Source of the DNA: Robinsoniella peoriensis
GTDB lineage: Bacteria > Bacillota > Clostridia > Lachnospirales > Lachnospiraceae
Direction: 5' to 3'
NCBI RefSeq assembly: GCF_000797495.1
Contig: NZ_JTGN01000017.1
Location: forward strand, 1 to 64,000
Length of the DNA stretch: 64,000 nt
The notes under the pieces were generated by a model. It was given only the letters and a program-made list of their open reading frames with translations, ran no database searches and was not told the DNA's origin. Shown here one piece after another: positions 52,373 through 60,757 of this stretch. Position 1 is the first letter of the stretch. The number at the start of each line of letters is the position of its first letter. The position numbers and the translations under genes are program-made.

Positions 52373-55165
52373 ATGCAAATATATGATTTTAAAATTGAGT
52401 ACAGAAAAAATCCGGTTGGAATTGATGCGAAAAAACCGCGATTCTCCTGGAAGATACAGTCATCAAAAGAAAACACCATGCAGGATTCGTATCGGCTTGT
52501 GGTGAAAAAGGGCGAGAAAAAAGTATGGGACTCCGGAGTGGTCAAGAATGAAGAATGCATCGGAATCCGATATCAGGGGGAGAAACTGGAGTCACAGTCT
52601 GTCTATGCGGTAAGCCTTGAAGTTACTGATAATCATGGCAAAACGGCACGGGCACAAGAATATTTTGAGACTGCGTTTATGACAGCTGCCGAGATCGAGG
52701 CAGAATGGATCACACACGGTTTTGAGGAAGAGCTGGAGCCTTGTGCAGTGTTTAAAAAAGAGTTTCAGGTGCGAGGAAAAGTCGTATCCGCCAGATTATA
52801 CGCGAGTGCTCTGGGTATTTACGAGTTTACATTAAATGAAAAAGCAGTATCCGATGTATGCTTTGCACCGGGATGGACCAGCTATCAGTCCCAGATTCAG
52901 TATCAGACTTATGATATCACGGAAGCGGTGGAGCAGAACAATGTTATTGAGTTTACCGTCGGAAATGGCTGGTATAAAGGGATTCTTGGATTTTTCAATC
53001 AGGGGAATCATTATGGGAACCGGACGGCTTTGCTGGCGCAGATAGAACTTGTCTATGAGGACGGCATCAGGGATGTCATCATAACCGATGAAGGCTGGAC
53101 GAGCACGACCGGAGTCCATCGTTACAGTGAATTATACCACGGTGAAGTTATTGACTATACCACTCCAAAACAGGAAGAAAGACCGGTTTCGCTCATGGAG
53201 CAGTCCAGAGAGTTATTGCTTGCCCAGCAGAACGAACCGGTGCGGATTACGGAACGGCTGGCGGCAAAGGAATTGCTCATTACACCAAAAGGAGAAGTGG
53301 TGATTGATTTTGGGCAGAATATCAACGGCGTAATAGAAGCCTGTATAAAGGCGGACAGAGGTACAAAAGTAGTACTTCGCCATGCCGAGAGCCTGGATGA
53401 AAACAATAATTTCTACACGACGAATCTACGTACTGCGAAAGCGACCGATACATTTATCTGCAGCGGAGCGGAAGATACCTTCCGACCTAAATTTACTTCT
53501 CATGGTTTTCGGTATATTGCTGTTGAAGGGCTGGGCGAAGATATTGATATCAGCCAATTCACAGCCTGTGTGATTCATACAGATTTAGCGAAAACAGGTG
53601 ATTTTGAATGCAGTAATCCGTTGGTAAATAGATTGTACCAGAACATTGACTGGTCCTTGCGCGATAATTTTATGGATATTCCGACGGACTGTCCACAACG
53701 AGACGAACGACTCGGCTATACGGGAGATGCGCAGATATTTCTGCCGACTGCTGCGTGGTGCAGGAATGTGGAGCTGTTTTTTGAAAAATGGCTGCGGGAT
53801 TTAACGTATGAGCAGTCACTCGGAGATGGGATTCCGACGACCGTTCCCAATATTCTCGGACCGGGTGGGGGAATCGCTATCTGGCATGATGCCGGAACGA
53901 TTATCCCGTGGACGCTGTATGAGAATTATGGAGATAAGAGTGTACTGGAGAAACAGTTCGACAGCATGGTTTCCTGTGTGGAGTATTCCAGAGGAATGGC
54001 AGGAGAAGAAGGGCTGATCAAATCAGGGCAGCAGTTAGGCGACTGGGTTTCTATAGATGTGCCCCGCGGCCCGATGCTGAAGCGGACGGAAGAGATATGG
54101 AATTTAGAGCTGATTGAGAAGATGGGGGCAACAGATCCATATTACATCGCCAATGTCTACTTTCTCCATTCAATTTCACTCGTTGTAAAAGCGGCAAAAG
54201 AACTTGGCAGAGAGGTGGAAAGGGAACAATATGAAGCATTGTATGAGGAAGTACTCGGTAAAATTCGTGATGAGTACATAACGAAAAACGGACGTCTGAT
54301 CAGTGAGACACAAACAGGATGTGCGATGGCATTGCACTTCAATATCGTGGAAGAGAAAGACCGGGAGAAGACACTGGATACTTTAATCAGCAATGTGAAA
54401 CAGCATAAAAATCATCTCACCACCGGATTTGCCGGAACTCCATTCTTATGCCCGGTATTATCGGAGAATGGTGCTCATGATGTTGCCGGAAGTATCTTTT
54501 TAAAGGAAGATTGCCCATCGTGGTTATATAGTGTAAAACTCGGTGGTACGACGATGTGGGAACTGTGGGATGGAGTGAATCCGGATGGAAGCTTTAATAA
54601 GTTCGAGATGAATTCACTCAATCATTATAGTTATGGTTCTATTGGCAGTTGGATACTGCATGATTTACTGGGTATAAAAAGTGCGGCGCCGGGCTATAAG
54701 AAATCACAGATTTCGCCCCGGCTGATTAAAGGAATTCCTGATATGAAGGGATATATTGAGACTGCCTATGGCAGAATCACCTGTGATATTCGTTGTCTGG
54801 ATCACAAATACATCATTGATATTGAGATTCCGGCGAATACAACGGCTGTTGTATCACTGCCGGAAAGGGAAGCAGAGGAACTCGGCTCAGGAAGCTATCA
54901 TTTTGAATATGAGACTGAGAGCAGCTTTATAAAAGAACGTTATAACGTGGATACAAAATTTGGAGAACTTCTTGACCATCCGGTTGGTTATGAATTACTG
55001 AACCAGTATGCGAAGGACCTGGTAGGCAATGAGATGTTTCTGATGTTCGCGAAAGAGCAGCCGGTCATGGAGGTGCTGGGCATGCTTCCGGCAGAAGTGG
55101 TGCCGCTGATTGATATGGTTATCGCACAGTGTAATGCGAATCCGGCATCAGAAGGAGGAGAATAG
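52373..55165 (+). CDS. Alpha-L-rhamnosidase, GH78, with C-terminal helical module
   Basis: This 930-residue cytoplasmic GH78 enzyme has the N domain with NPVGIDAKKPRFSW and a carbohydrate-binding-like domain with FAPGWTSYQSQIQYQTYDIT. The catalytic barrel carries DIPTDCPQRDERLGYTGD (Asp439 onward), and a beta domain ends near 845. The last ~75 residues form a helical module (TKFGELLDHPVGYELLNQYA...). It matches the N-terminus of the GH3 enzyme at 60758 and is absent from the rhamnosidase at 39258. GGAGGG precedes the ATG. It likely removes rhamnose from a different glycoside than the first enzyme. Confidence 0.94.
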   Translation: MQIYDFKIEYRKNPVGIDAKKPRFSWKIQSSKENTMQDSYRLVVKKGEKKVWDSGVVKNEECIGIRYQGEKLESQSVYAVSLEVTDNHGKTARAQEYFETAFMTAAEIEAEWITHGFEEELEPCAVFKKEFQVRGKVVSARLYASALGIYEFTLNEKAVSDVCFAPGWTSYQSQIQYQTYDITEAVEQNNVIEFTVGNGWYKGILGFFNQGNHYGNRTALLAQIELVYEDGIRDVIITDEGWTSTTGVHRYSELYHGEVIDYTTPKQEERPVSLMEQSRELLLAQQNEPVRITERLAAKELLITPKGEVVIDFGQNINGVIEACIKADRGTKVVLRHAESLDENNNFYTTNLRTAKATDTFICSGAEDTFRPKFTSHGFRYIAVEGLGEDIDISQFTACVIHTDLAKTGDFECSNPLVNRLYQNIDWSLRDNFMDIPTDCPQRDERLGYTGDAQIFLPTAAWCRNVELFFEKWLRDLTYEQSLGDGIPTTVPNILGPGGGIAIWHDAGTIIPWTLYENYGDKSVLEKQFDSMVSCVEYSRGMAGEEGLIKSGQQLGDWVSIDVPRGPMLKRTEEIWNLELIEKMGATDPYYIANVYFLHSISLVVKAAKELGREVEREQYEALYEEVLGKIRDEYITKNGRLISETQTGCAMALHFNIVEEKDREKTLDTLISNVKQHKNHLTTGFAGTPFLCPVLSENGAHDVAGSIFLKEDCPSWLYSVKLGGTTMWELWDGVNPDGSFNKFEMNSLNHYSYGSIGSWILHDLLGIKSAAPGYKKSQISPRLIKGIPDMKGYIETAYGRITCDIRCLDHKYIIDIEIPANTTAVVSLPEREAEELGSGSYHFEYETESSFIKERYNVDTKFGELLDHPVGYELLNQYAKDLVGNEMFLMFAKEQPVMEVLGMLPAEVVPLIDMVIAQCNANPASEGGE

Positions 55166-55181
55166 ATCCTTTCTATAATGG

Positions 55182-55364
55182 AGAGAAGCCATTGACTGTC
55201 ACAACACACATTTAACAAGAGTTAAAACAATTCTTAGATTGCGGGCTCGAAGCACCACTTATTTGTGCTTGAAAGTTGTGACCTACACTGATTAGTGTAC
55301 TGCTTTAAACTTAGGAAAAGTAATCTACGACTCTCCTCACCGTGCTTTGTAGTGTGGCTTCTCT
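55182..55364. ncRNA. Candidate structured RNA, multi-branched fold
   Basis: A ten-base closing stem pairs AGAGAAGCCA (55182-55191) with TGGCTTCTCT (55355-55364). Inside are GTCACAAC (55198-55205) with GTTGTGAC (55275-55282), which encloses hairpins TTAAC/GTTAA (55212-55225) and AAGCAC/GTGCTT (55250-55270). Next come TACACT/AGTGTA with loop GATT (55284-55299) and CTAC/GTAG (55325-55352). No protein-coding frame is convincing. The strand is not settled, since the pairing is symmetrical. I match it to no known RNA family. Confidence 0.5.
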
Positions 55365-55421
55365 TAAGGTAACTATAACAAAAGTGGTGGAAGACGCACA
55401 CCCTTTTTCATAACTATTTGT

Positions 55422-55577
55422 GCCGCCAGCGTCAGCGGCGGAATGGGTGATTAGTGTGAAAAATCAGCTCGATAGCTGATTTTTCACACAGGATTTGTGC
55501 CGAAGCGTCACAAATCCTGTGATCGCAGATCAGAATCTGAAATTCTGGTCGCGGTCCTCAGCGATAAATCGCTTCGG
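55422..55577. repeat. Chain of perfect hairpins before the sulfatase gene
   Basis: Consecutive stems are: GCCGC/GCGGC (55422-55439); GTGTGAAAAATCAGCT with its exact complement (55454-55489, loop CGAT); CAGGATTTGTG/CACAAATCCTG (55489-55519); and CAGAAT/ATTCTG inside CGC...CGCG (about 55526-55552). The loop of the third, CCGAAGCG (55500-55507), also pairs with CGCTTCGG (55570-55577), 13 bases before the sulfatase start codon. Alternative pairing near the ribosome binding site could influence translation; the alternative is a stack of palindromic insertions. Confidence 0.65.
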
Positions 55578-55590
55578 AATGGAGAATAAA

Positions 55591-57348
55591 ATGAAAGCGA
55601 TAATGGTAATGTATGATACCCTGAACAGGCTGATGCTGGAGCCGTATGGATGTGACTGGATAAAAACCTCAAATTTTTGCCGGCTGGCTGAACACGCGGC
55701 TACCTTTGATGGCAATTACGTGGGAAGCCTTCCGTGTATGCCGGCGCGCCGGGAATTACATACGGGACGTTACAATTTCGAACACCGCAGTTGGGGACCA
55801 ATCGAGCCATTTGATGATTCAATGCCGGAGATATTGAAGAATCATGGTATCTACACACATCTGTCGACTGATCACAATCATTACTGGCAGGATGGCGGTG
55901 CGACTTACCACACCCGTTATAATTCCTATTCCTTCAGCCGGGGACAGGAAGGGGATGAATGGAAAGTGAATAAGGAACTTCTGCACGCATTTCATGACAA
56001 TAAGATGCCTGGTCCGGTGAATTATCATGATCTGGCCAATCGTGAATATATCGATTGTGAAGAGAAGATGCCGCAGGCAGTTACCTTTGCAGATGGTCTG
56101 GAATTCATTGATAAGCTGCATGATGCAGACAACTGGTTCTTACAGATAGAAACCTTTGATCCGCATGAACCATTCTTTACCCAGGCAGAATATCGGGAAC
56201 TGTATCCGGATGGATATGAAGGATCATTGACTGACTGGCCGCCGTATTACATGGTCACAGAAGGTGAGGATGCAGTGATCCATATGCGTAATCAATACGC
56301 CGCCCTCGTTACAATGTGCGACCGTTATCTTGGCAAGGTGCTGGACCGGATGGACGAGTATAATCTGTGGGAGGACACCATGCTGATTGTCAATACCGAT
56401 CATGGTTTTTTGCTTGGTGAGCATGGCTGGTGGGCGAAATCCGTGATGCCGCCCTACGAGGAAATCAGTCATACACCGATGTTCCTGTATGACCCGGGAA
56501 ATAAAATTGCCGGAGAGCGGAGAAGTCAGCTGACACAGACCATTGATATCCCGGCAACTCTGTTAGAATTCTTTGGTGTAGAGATTCCGAAAGATATGCA
56601 GGGGAAACCGCTCAGGAAGGTAGTAGAGCAGAATGAGGTGATTCACGAGTACGCATTCTTCGGCTTTCATGAAGGTCATCTCAATGTTACTGATGGAGAC
56701 TGGGTATATATGAAAGCTCCGGTTTCCAGAGAACCATATTATGAGTATACGTTGATGCCGACACATATGACGAACAGATTCCAGGTAAATGAGCTGCAGG
56801 ATATAGAGCTGCAGGAACCCTTTTCCTTAACCAAAGGGTGTAAAACGATGAAGATTCAAAGAAAAGAGCATATTGTTAACAATGACCATGCGAATTATGG
56901 TACTAAACTATTCTATCTGCCTGATGATCCGAAACAGGAGCATAATCTGGTCGACCCGGAACAGGAGACTATCCTGATCAATGCATTGCTGGATATGATG
57001 CATCACGATGACTGCCCGACAGAGCGATATAAGCGCTATGGATTGCCGTCAGAAGGAAATGTGGAAGAGGAATATGCAGCACAGCTGAGAGAGCAGGAAG
57101 ACAAAGAACGGATTCCGCAGTCGCTTGCTGATTTGTCGTGGAAAAAAGGAGCGGTAAATATATATCATACGATTGCGAAAATCATGCCAGAGGAAGCAAT
57201 GATGGCAGCAGCTGATATCATTAAGCGAAATTGTGCCGGGAATGAAGTAAGTGTATCGGATATGTTCAAAGTAATTGATGTGATGATACCGGAAGAGAAC
57301 AGACCGGTGATTCAATATTTTGCAGCACTGGCATCTCGCACATTCTAA
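55591..57348 (+). CDS. Sulfatase, Cys-type (S1 family)
   Basis: This 585-residue cytoplasmic sulfatase has its metal Asp in MVMYDTLNR (Asp9), the activation motif LPCMPARRELHTGR (CxPxR, Cys49, to be turned into formylglycine) and metal site VNTDHGFLLGEHGWW. The start at 55591 is chosen because GGAG lies six bases upstream and the protein then begins like other family members; the frame stays open back to 55495 through the hairpin chain. It hydrolyses a sulfate ester of an imported glycoside. A Cys-type enzyme needs a radical-SAM maturase, and one begins at 63535. Confidence 0.93.
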   Translation: MKAIMVMYDTLNRLMLEPYGCDWIKTSNFCRLAEHAATFDGNYVGSLPCMPARRELHTGRYNFEHRSWGPIEPFDDSMPEILKNHGIYTHLSTDHNHYWQDGGATYHTRYNSYSFSRGQEGDEWKVNKELLHAFHDNKMPGPVNYHDLANREYIDCEEKMPQAVTFADGLEFIDKLHDADNWFLQIETFDPHEPFFTQAEYRELYPDGYEGSLTDWPPYYMVTEGEDAVIHMRNQYAALVTMCDRYLGKVLDRMDEYNLWEDTMLIVNTDHGFLLGEHGWWAKSVMPPYEEISHTPMFLYDPGNKIAGERRSQLTQTIDIPATLLEFFGVEIPKDMQGKPLRKVVEQNEVIHEYAFFGFHEGHLNVTDGDWVYMKAPVSREPYYEYTLMPTHMTNRFQVNELQDIELQEPFSLTKGCKTMKIQRKEHIVNNDHANYGTKLFYLPDDPKQEHNLVDPEQETILINALLDMMHHDDCPTERYKRYGLPSEGNVEEEYAAQLREQEDKERIPQSLADLSWKKGAVNIYHTIAKIMPEEAMMAAADIIKRNCAGNEVSVSDMFKVIDVMIPEENRPVIQYFAALASRTF

Positions 57349-57440
57349 TGGCTTGCGGCTCCCTGTCAATAAAGTGATTGTACGAAATTCCGTTACAGCT
57401 TATAATATGTATAAGAGGAATGTAAGGTCAGGGGGCGGCT

Positions 57441-58631
57441 ATGGAAAAAGAACTATTAAGGAAAATTAACAAAATCTGCGGTGTGCCGATTTCTGTATAC
57501 ATGGAACAGGAATTGTTATTTGAGTATCCGGAGTATACCAAGCTTGCGGTTGGCGGGCAGACAGAGATGTTCCGGTTTCTGGAAAAACATACGTGCGAAA
57601 AACGTGTACCAGTTATCATAACGGAAGATGTAAATATCCTGTTTGGTGCTATAAGAGACGATAAGAATCATCTGATTATTTTGGGACCGGTATCCAGAAA
57701 ACCTGTCACTGAGGCGATGAGACTTGCGTATGCACATAAGCATCGGCTGGGGCGGGAGTTTTCTCTTAAACGCATGGAAATAAATGCTTTGGCAGAGACA
57801 CTGTCGCTTCTGATGCAAATGGAAACCGGTGAGGAGATATCTACAGAGATGATTCAGATTGCTACTGTAAGTGAATCAATCACGCAGTGGAATACGATTG
57901 CAGAGGAGGAGCACTATAAACTGGAACAATCCGAAAGTGAGTGGGACCACAATAGCTTAGAGTATGAGAACCGTCTGACACAAATTGTGCGTGACGGAGA
58001 TATAGAAGCGATGAATAAACTCATTCATGGTGTGGAGACTTTAGATTTCGAGCATGTCGGAAAGGTTGCAGAAAATGATGTAAAACAGGCGGAGTATCTG
58101 GTTGTTACCTTGTTTGTTATGATTTCCAGAGCGGCTGTTGAGGGTGGCATGAATCAGGAGAAGGCTTATGGTTTGGCGGACATTTATCTGCGGAAGTTGG
58201 AAAAGGCAAAAAGTGTAACGGATATGTATGCACTTGCATCACGCGCCGAGTATGAGTTCACGGAACTGGTGAAGAAGGCGAAGGAAGAAAAAAGCAATGT
58301 GCTCATTGTTGAACGGTGTAAGCAGTATATTGCAAAGAATTTAAGGAAACCAATTCAGGTTGGGGATATTGCACCAGTCATTGGAATCAACCGATGTTAT
58401 CTTGCCAGAAGATTCTCACAGGTAGAAGGGATTACCATCCAGAAATATATTATGAGAGAACGCTGCGCGCATGCGGCGAATATGTTGAAATTCTCAGATT
58501 ATACCATTGCTTTGATTGCTGAATATTTCTGCTTCTCATCGCAAAGCCATTTTGGTAAGAATTTTAAAGAGTTCTATGATATGACACCGAATGAGTACCG
58601 CAATATGCATAAGAAAAACGTTACATTCTAA
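57441..58631 (+). CDS. AraC family regulator with large N-terminal sensor
   Basis: This 396-residue regulator has an N-terminal sensor at about 1-130 with LIILGPVSRKPVTEAMRLAY, a helical middle part (150-285) and a C-terminal AraC domain at about 290-392 (VGDIAPVIGINRCYLARRFS and IALIAEYFCFSSQSHFGKNF). It is the only complete copy of this regulator type in the window; truncated relatives are at 42991 and 31476. It follows the sulfatase by 92 bases and probably controls the sulfatase/GH region. Confidence 0.92.
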   Translation: MEKELLRKINKICGVPISVYMEQELLFEYPEYTKLAVGGQTEMFRFLEKHTCEKRVPVIITEDVNILFGAIRDDKNHLIILGPVSRKPVTEAMRLAYAHKHRLGREFSLKRMEINALAETLSLLMQMETGEEISTEMIQIATVSESITQWNTIAEEEHYKLEQSESEWDHNSLEYENRLTQIVRDGDIEAMNKLIHGVETLDFEHVGKVAENDVKQAEYLVVTLFVMISRAAVEGGMNQEKAYGLADIYLRKLEKAKSVTDMYALASRAEYEFTELVKKAKEEKSNVLIVERCKQYIAKNLRKPIQVGDIAPVIGINRCYLARRFSQVEGITIQKYIMRERCAHAANMLKFSDYTIALIAEYFCFSSQSHFGKNFKEFYDMTPNEYRNMHKKNVTF

Positions 58632-58679
58632 CCAAATAGTGATTACGTATCTGAAGAATGACGGAACAGGGAGGACGAT

Positions 58680-59078
58680 ATGCCAAGAAAAGAAGCAGAA
58701 CTTAGTGTTAATACAGACGTTACCCGTCGTGCTGCCTTCTTTGTAATTGAACCGGAAACGGTAAGCTATGACGGAGATAATCTGAGGTGTGTGGTCCATG
58801 TTAAGAATATGGGGAAGAAATCAGGTAAGGCGGTGATACAAGTCTATATCGGAAAACCCGGTCATAAGTTCAAAAAATCAACAAAAGAGCTGGTAGGACT
58901 TGAAGAATCGAAGGAACTGGGAGCTTTGGAAGAACAGGAAATCATATTTTTGATACCAAAAAAGCAATTCGCTTCTTATCAGGAAGAGGATGCGTCTTAT
59001 TGCCAGGAAAAAGGCAGTTACCAGGTATTTATTGGTGACAGCGAGAAAGCTCCCTACTGTGGGGAATTTACGGTATAA
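58680..59078 (+). CDS. Stand-alone fibronectin type III-like domain (GH3 C-terminal type)
   Basis: This 132-residue protein is a single Fn3-like domain: VVHVKNMGKKSGKAVIQVYI, then TKELVGLEESKELGALEEQE and YQVFIGDSEKAP. It is the domain normally at the end of GH3 beta-glucosidases and matches residues ~450-550 of the GH3 enzyme at 60758. GGGAGG precedes the ATG, so it may be expressed. It could be the leftover of a deleted GH3 gene that happens to keep a start, or a real accessory domain. Confidence 0.7.
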   Translation: MPRKEAELSVNTDVTRRAAFFVIEPETVSYDGDNLRCVVHVKNMGKKSGKAVIQVYIGKPGHKFKKSTKELVGLEESKELGALEEQEIIFLIPKKQFASYQEEDASYCQEKGSYQVFIGDSEKAPYCGEFTV

Positions 59079-59102
59079 GTAATCAATTGAAGATGGCATA
59101 CA

Positions 59103-59145
59103 GGAAAGAGATGATCGGGATTAAAATTCCGGTTCTCTCTTTTTT
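59103..59145 (+). terminator. Rho-independent terminator
   Basis: AAAGAGA...GGA and TCC...TCTCTTT form an imperfect stem around ATTAAAAT, followed by a T-run, shortly after the Fn3-like gene. Confidence 0.6.
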
Positions 59146-59311
59146 GATGTAAGCGGAGAAGCTGCGAGCAGACTCTTTATTCAGAAAATCACATAATTTC
59201 ATCACAAACAAAGTAAAAAGGTAACAATGGTGATATTTTGATTGCGCATAAGCACCTATAATACGACTATCAAGCGATAGAAAATATATGGGATAAGAAA
59301 GGAAAAAGATT

Positions 59312-60685
59312 ATGAAAACAAAAGCAAAACGCAAAAACAGAATGTATCCGCTCGCATGGAGTACCAGGGGGTTTTCGCTTGGTGTTAACTCACTGCTGCT
59401 GATGCAGGCAACGTTTTATGCGACACAAAGTCTTGGGCTTTCAGCAGGTTTGGTTGGTACGATATTTCTGCTTAGTAAATTGTTTGATGGAGTCACGGAT
59501 CTGGTGGCGGGCTATATCATTGACAGAACCAATACAAAACTCGGGAAGGCAAGACCATATGAATTGTTCTTGATTCCGACGTGGATATTGTCGGTATTCT
59601 TTTTCAGTACACCCGCATCAATGGGCACCACGGGAAAAGTGATATGGATATTTGTATTCTATGTACTGATACAGGCGGTATGTGTCACCTTTCTGAGTGC
59701 AGCCGAAACTACATATCTGGCAAGGTCAGCAACGGATGATAATCTTCGGGCAAAAGCACTGACGGTAGCAGGCATTATGGCAATGCTGGTACCTACTGTA
59801 GCAAGTATCATACTTCCCCAGTTGATGTCAAAATGGGGCGGAGAGCCGGGCGGCTGGACGAAGATCATTCTCGTATTTGCAGTGCCGCTTACGATTGTTG
59901 GCATGTTCCGCTTTATCTTCGTAAAAGAAGTCGTAGAGGATGAGTCGGTTGGAGTACAGAAGAAGGATAAAGTATCATTTAAAGAGGGACTGCAGGCAAT
60001 GGTAAAAAACAAATATTTGTTTATGTTTGTAGTTGCAACATTTTTCTGTGCCTTATTCAACTCACTGAATTCCGGAATCGGCACCTACTTCTTTGAGTAC
60101 ATAGTAGGTGATGTTGGGCTGATGTCGCTCATTGGAATGTTAGGAGTGGTGACACCGTTTACGCTCGTTATCTTTCCAATTGCAGTACGTAAAGGGCAGG
60201 CAATGAATTTCGTAAGACTAGGTCTTGTATTAGCGGCCGTTGGAAATGTTATTAAATTCTTTGCAGGTGCAAATATGGGGCTTGTGCTTCTAGGAAGCAT
60301 CCTGATGTCGATACCAGGTGCAAGTATGATTCAGATGATCGGCAGTTTGTTTATGATTCAGTGTATGGATTATGGTGAATGGAAGACGGGAGTAAGAGTA
60401 GAAGCGATGATGAATTCTGTCAATGGATTCACAAGTAAAGTAGGTCAGGGTGTTGCCAGCGGGCTGGTCGGTGTACTGATGGGGATGGCAGGATTTGTCA
60501 GTGGCGCTGAGATACAGAGCGCATCGGCATTGATGGCCATCCGTATGGGATATTCCATTGTTCCGGCACTTCTCTGTGTGATCATGCTTGTTGTTCTACG
60601 CAAATATGATTTGGAGAAAAAGCAGGGTGAAATCAGAGCGGAACTTGCAAAAAGATCTGAATCATCAGGAAAAGATACAGAATAA
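59312..60685 (+). CDS. GPH-type sugar:cation symporter
   Basis: This 457-residue transporter has twelve predicted helices, motifs LLSKLFDGVTDLVAGYIIDR and TNTKLGKARPY, and a charged tail (EKKQGEIRAELAKRSESSG). It is the closest relative in this window of the frameshifted symporter at 32144-33507, with shared HFAGAN/FFAGAN and MDYGEWKTGVRVEA/IDYNEWKTNKRVEG segments. AAAGGAAAA precedes the ATG. It is upstream of the GH3 enzyme, which probably processes the imported beta-glucoside or xyloside. Confidence 0.93.
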   Translation: MKTKAKRKNRMYPLAWSTRGFSLGVNSLLLMQATFYATQSLGLSAGLVGTIFLLSKLFDGVTDLVAGYIIDRTNTKLGKARPYELFLIPTWILSVFFFSTPASMGTTGKVIWIFVFYVLIQAVCVTFLSAAETTYLARSATDDNLRAKALTVAGIMAMLVPTVASIILPQLMSKWGGEPGGWTKIILVFAVPLTIVGMFRFIFVKEVVEDESVGVQKKDKVSFKEGLQAMVKNKYLFMFVVATFFCALFNSLNSGIGTYFFEYIVGDVGLMSLIGMLGVVTPFTLVIFPIAVRKGQAMNFVRLGLVLAAVGNVIKFFAGANMGLVLLGSILMSIPGASMIQMIGSLFMIQCMDYGEWKTGVRVEAMMNSVNGFTSKVGQGVASGLVGVLMGMAGFVSGAEIQSASALMAIRMGYSIVPALLCVIMLVVLRKYDLEKKQGEIRAELAKRSESSGKDTE

Positions 60686-60703
60686 TAAGTGAATATTTAG
60701 GGG

Positions 60704-60740
60704 AATGGGCTGAGTATGCTGGGAGCAGACTTAGCCCATT
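60704..60740 (+). other. Stem-loop between symporter and GH3 gene
   Basis: AATGGGCTGAGT pairs with ACTTAGCCCATT. There is no T-tract, and the GH3 ribosome binding site AAAGGAGG follows directly. It may be an intercistronic stability element. Confidence 0.55.
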
Positions 60741-60757
60741 AAATAAAGGAGGTCATT

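Noticed and set aside
55495..55590. Extension of the sulfatase into the hairpin chain
   Set aside because: The palindromic DNA gives an open frame by chance; the GGAG site and the family N-terminus fit the ATG at 55591.
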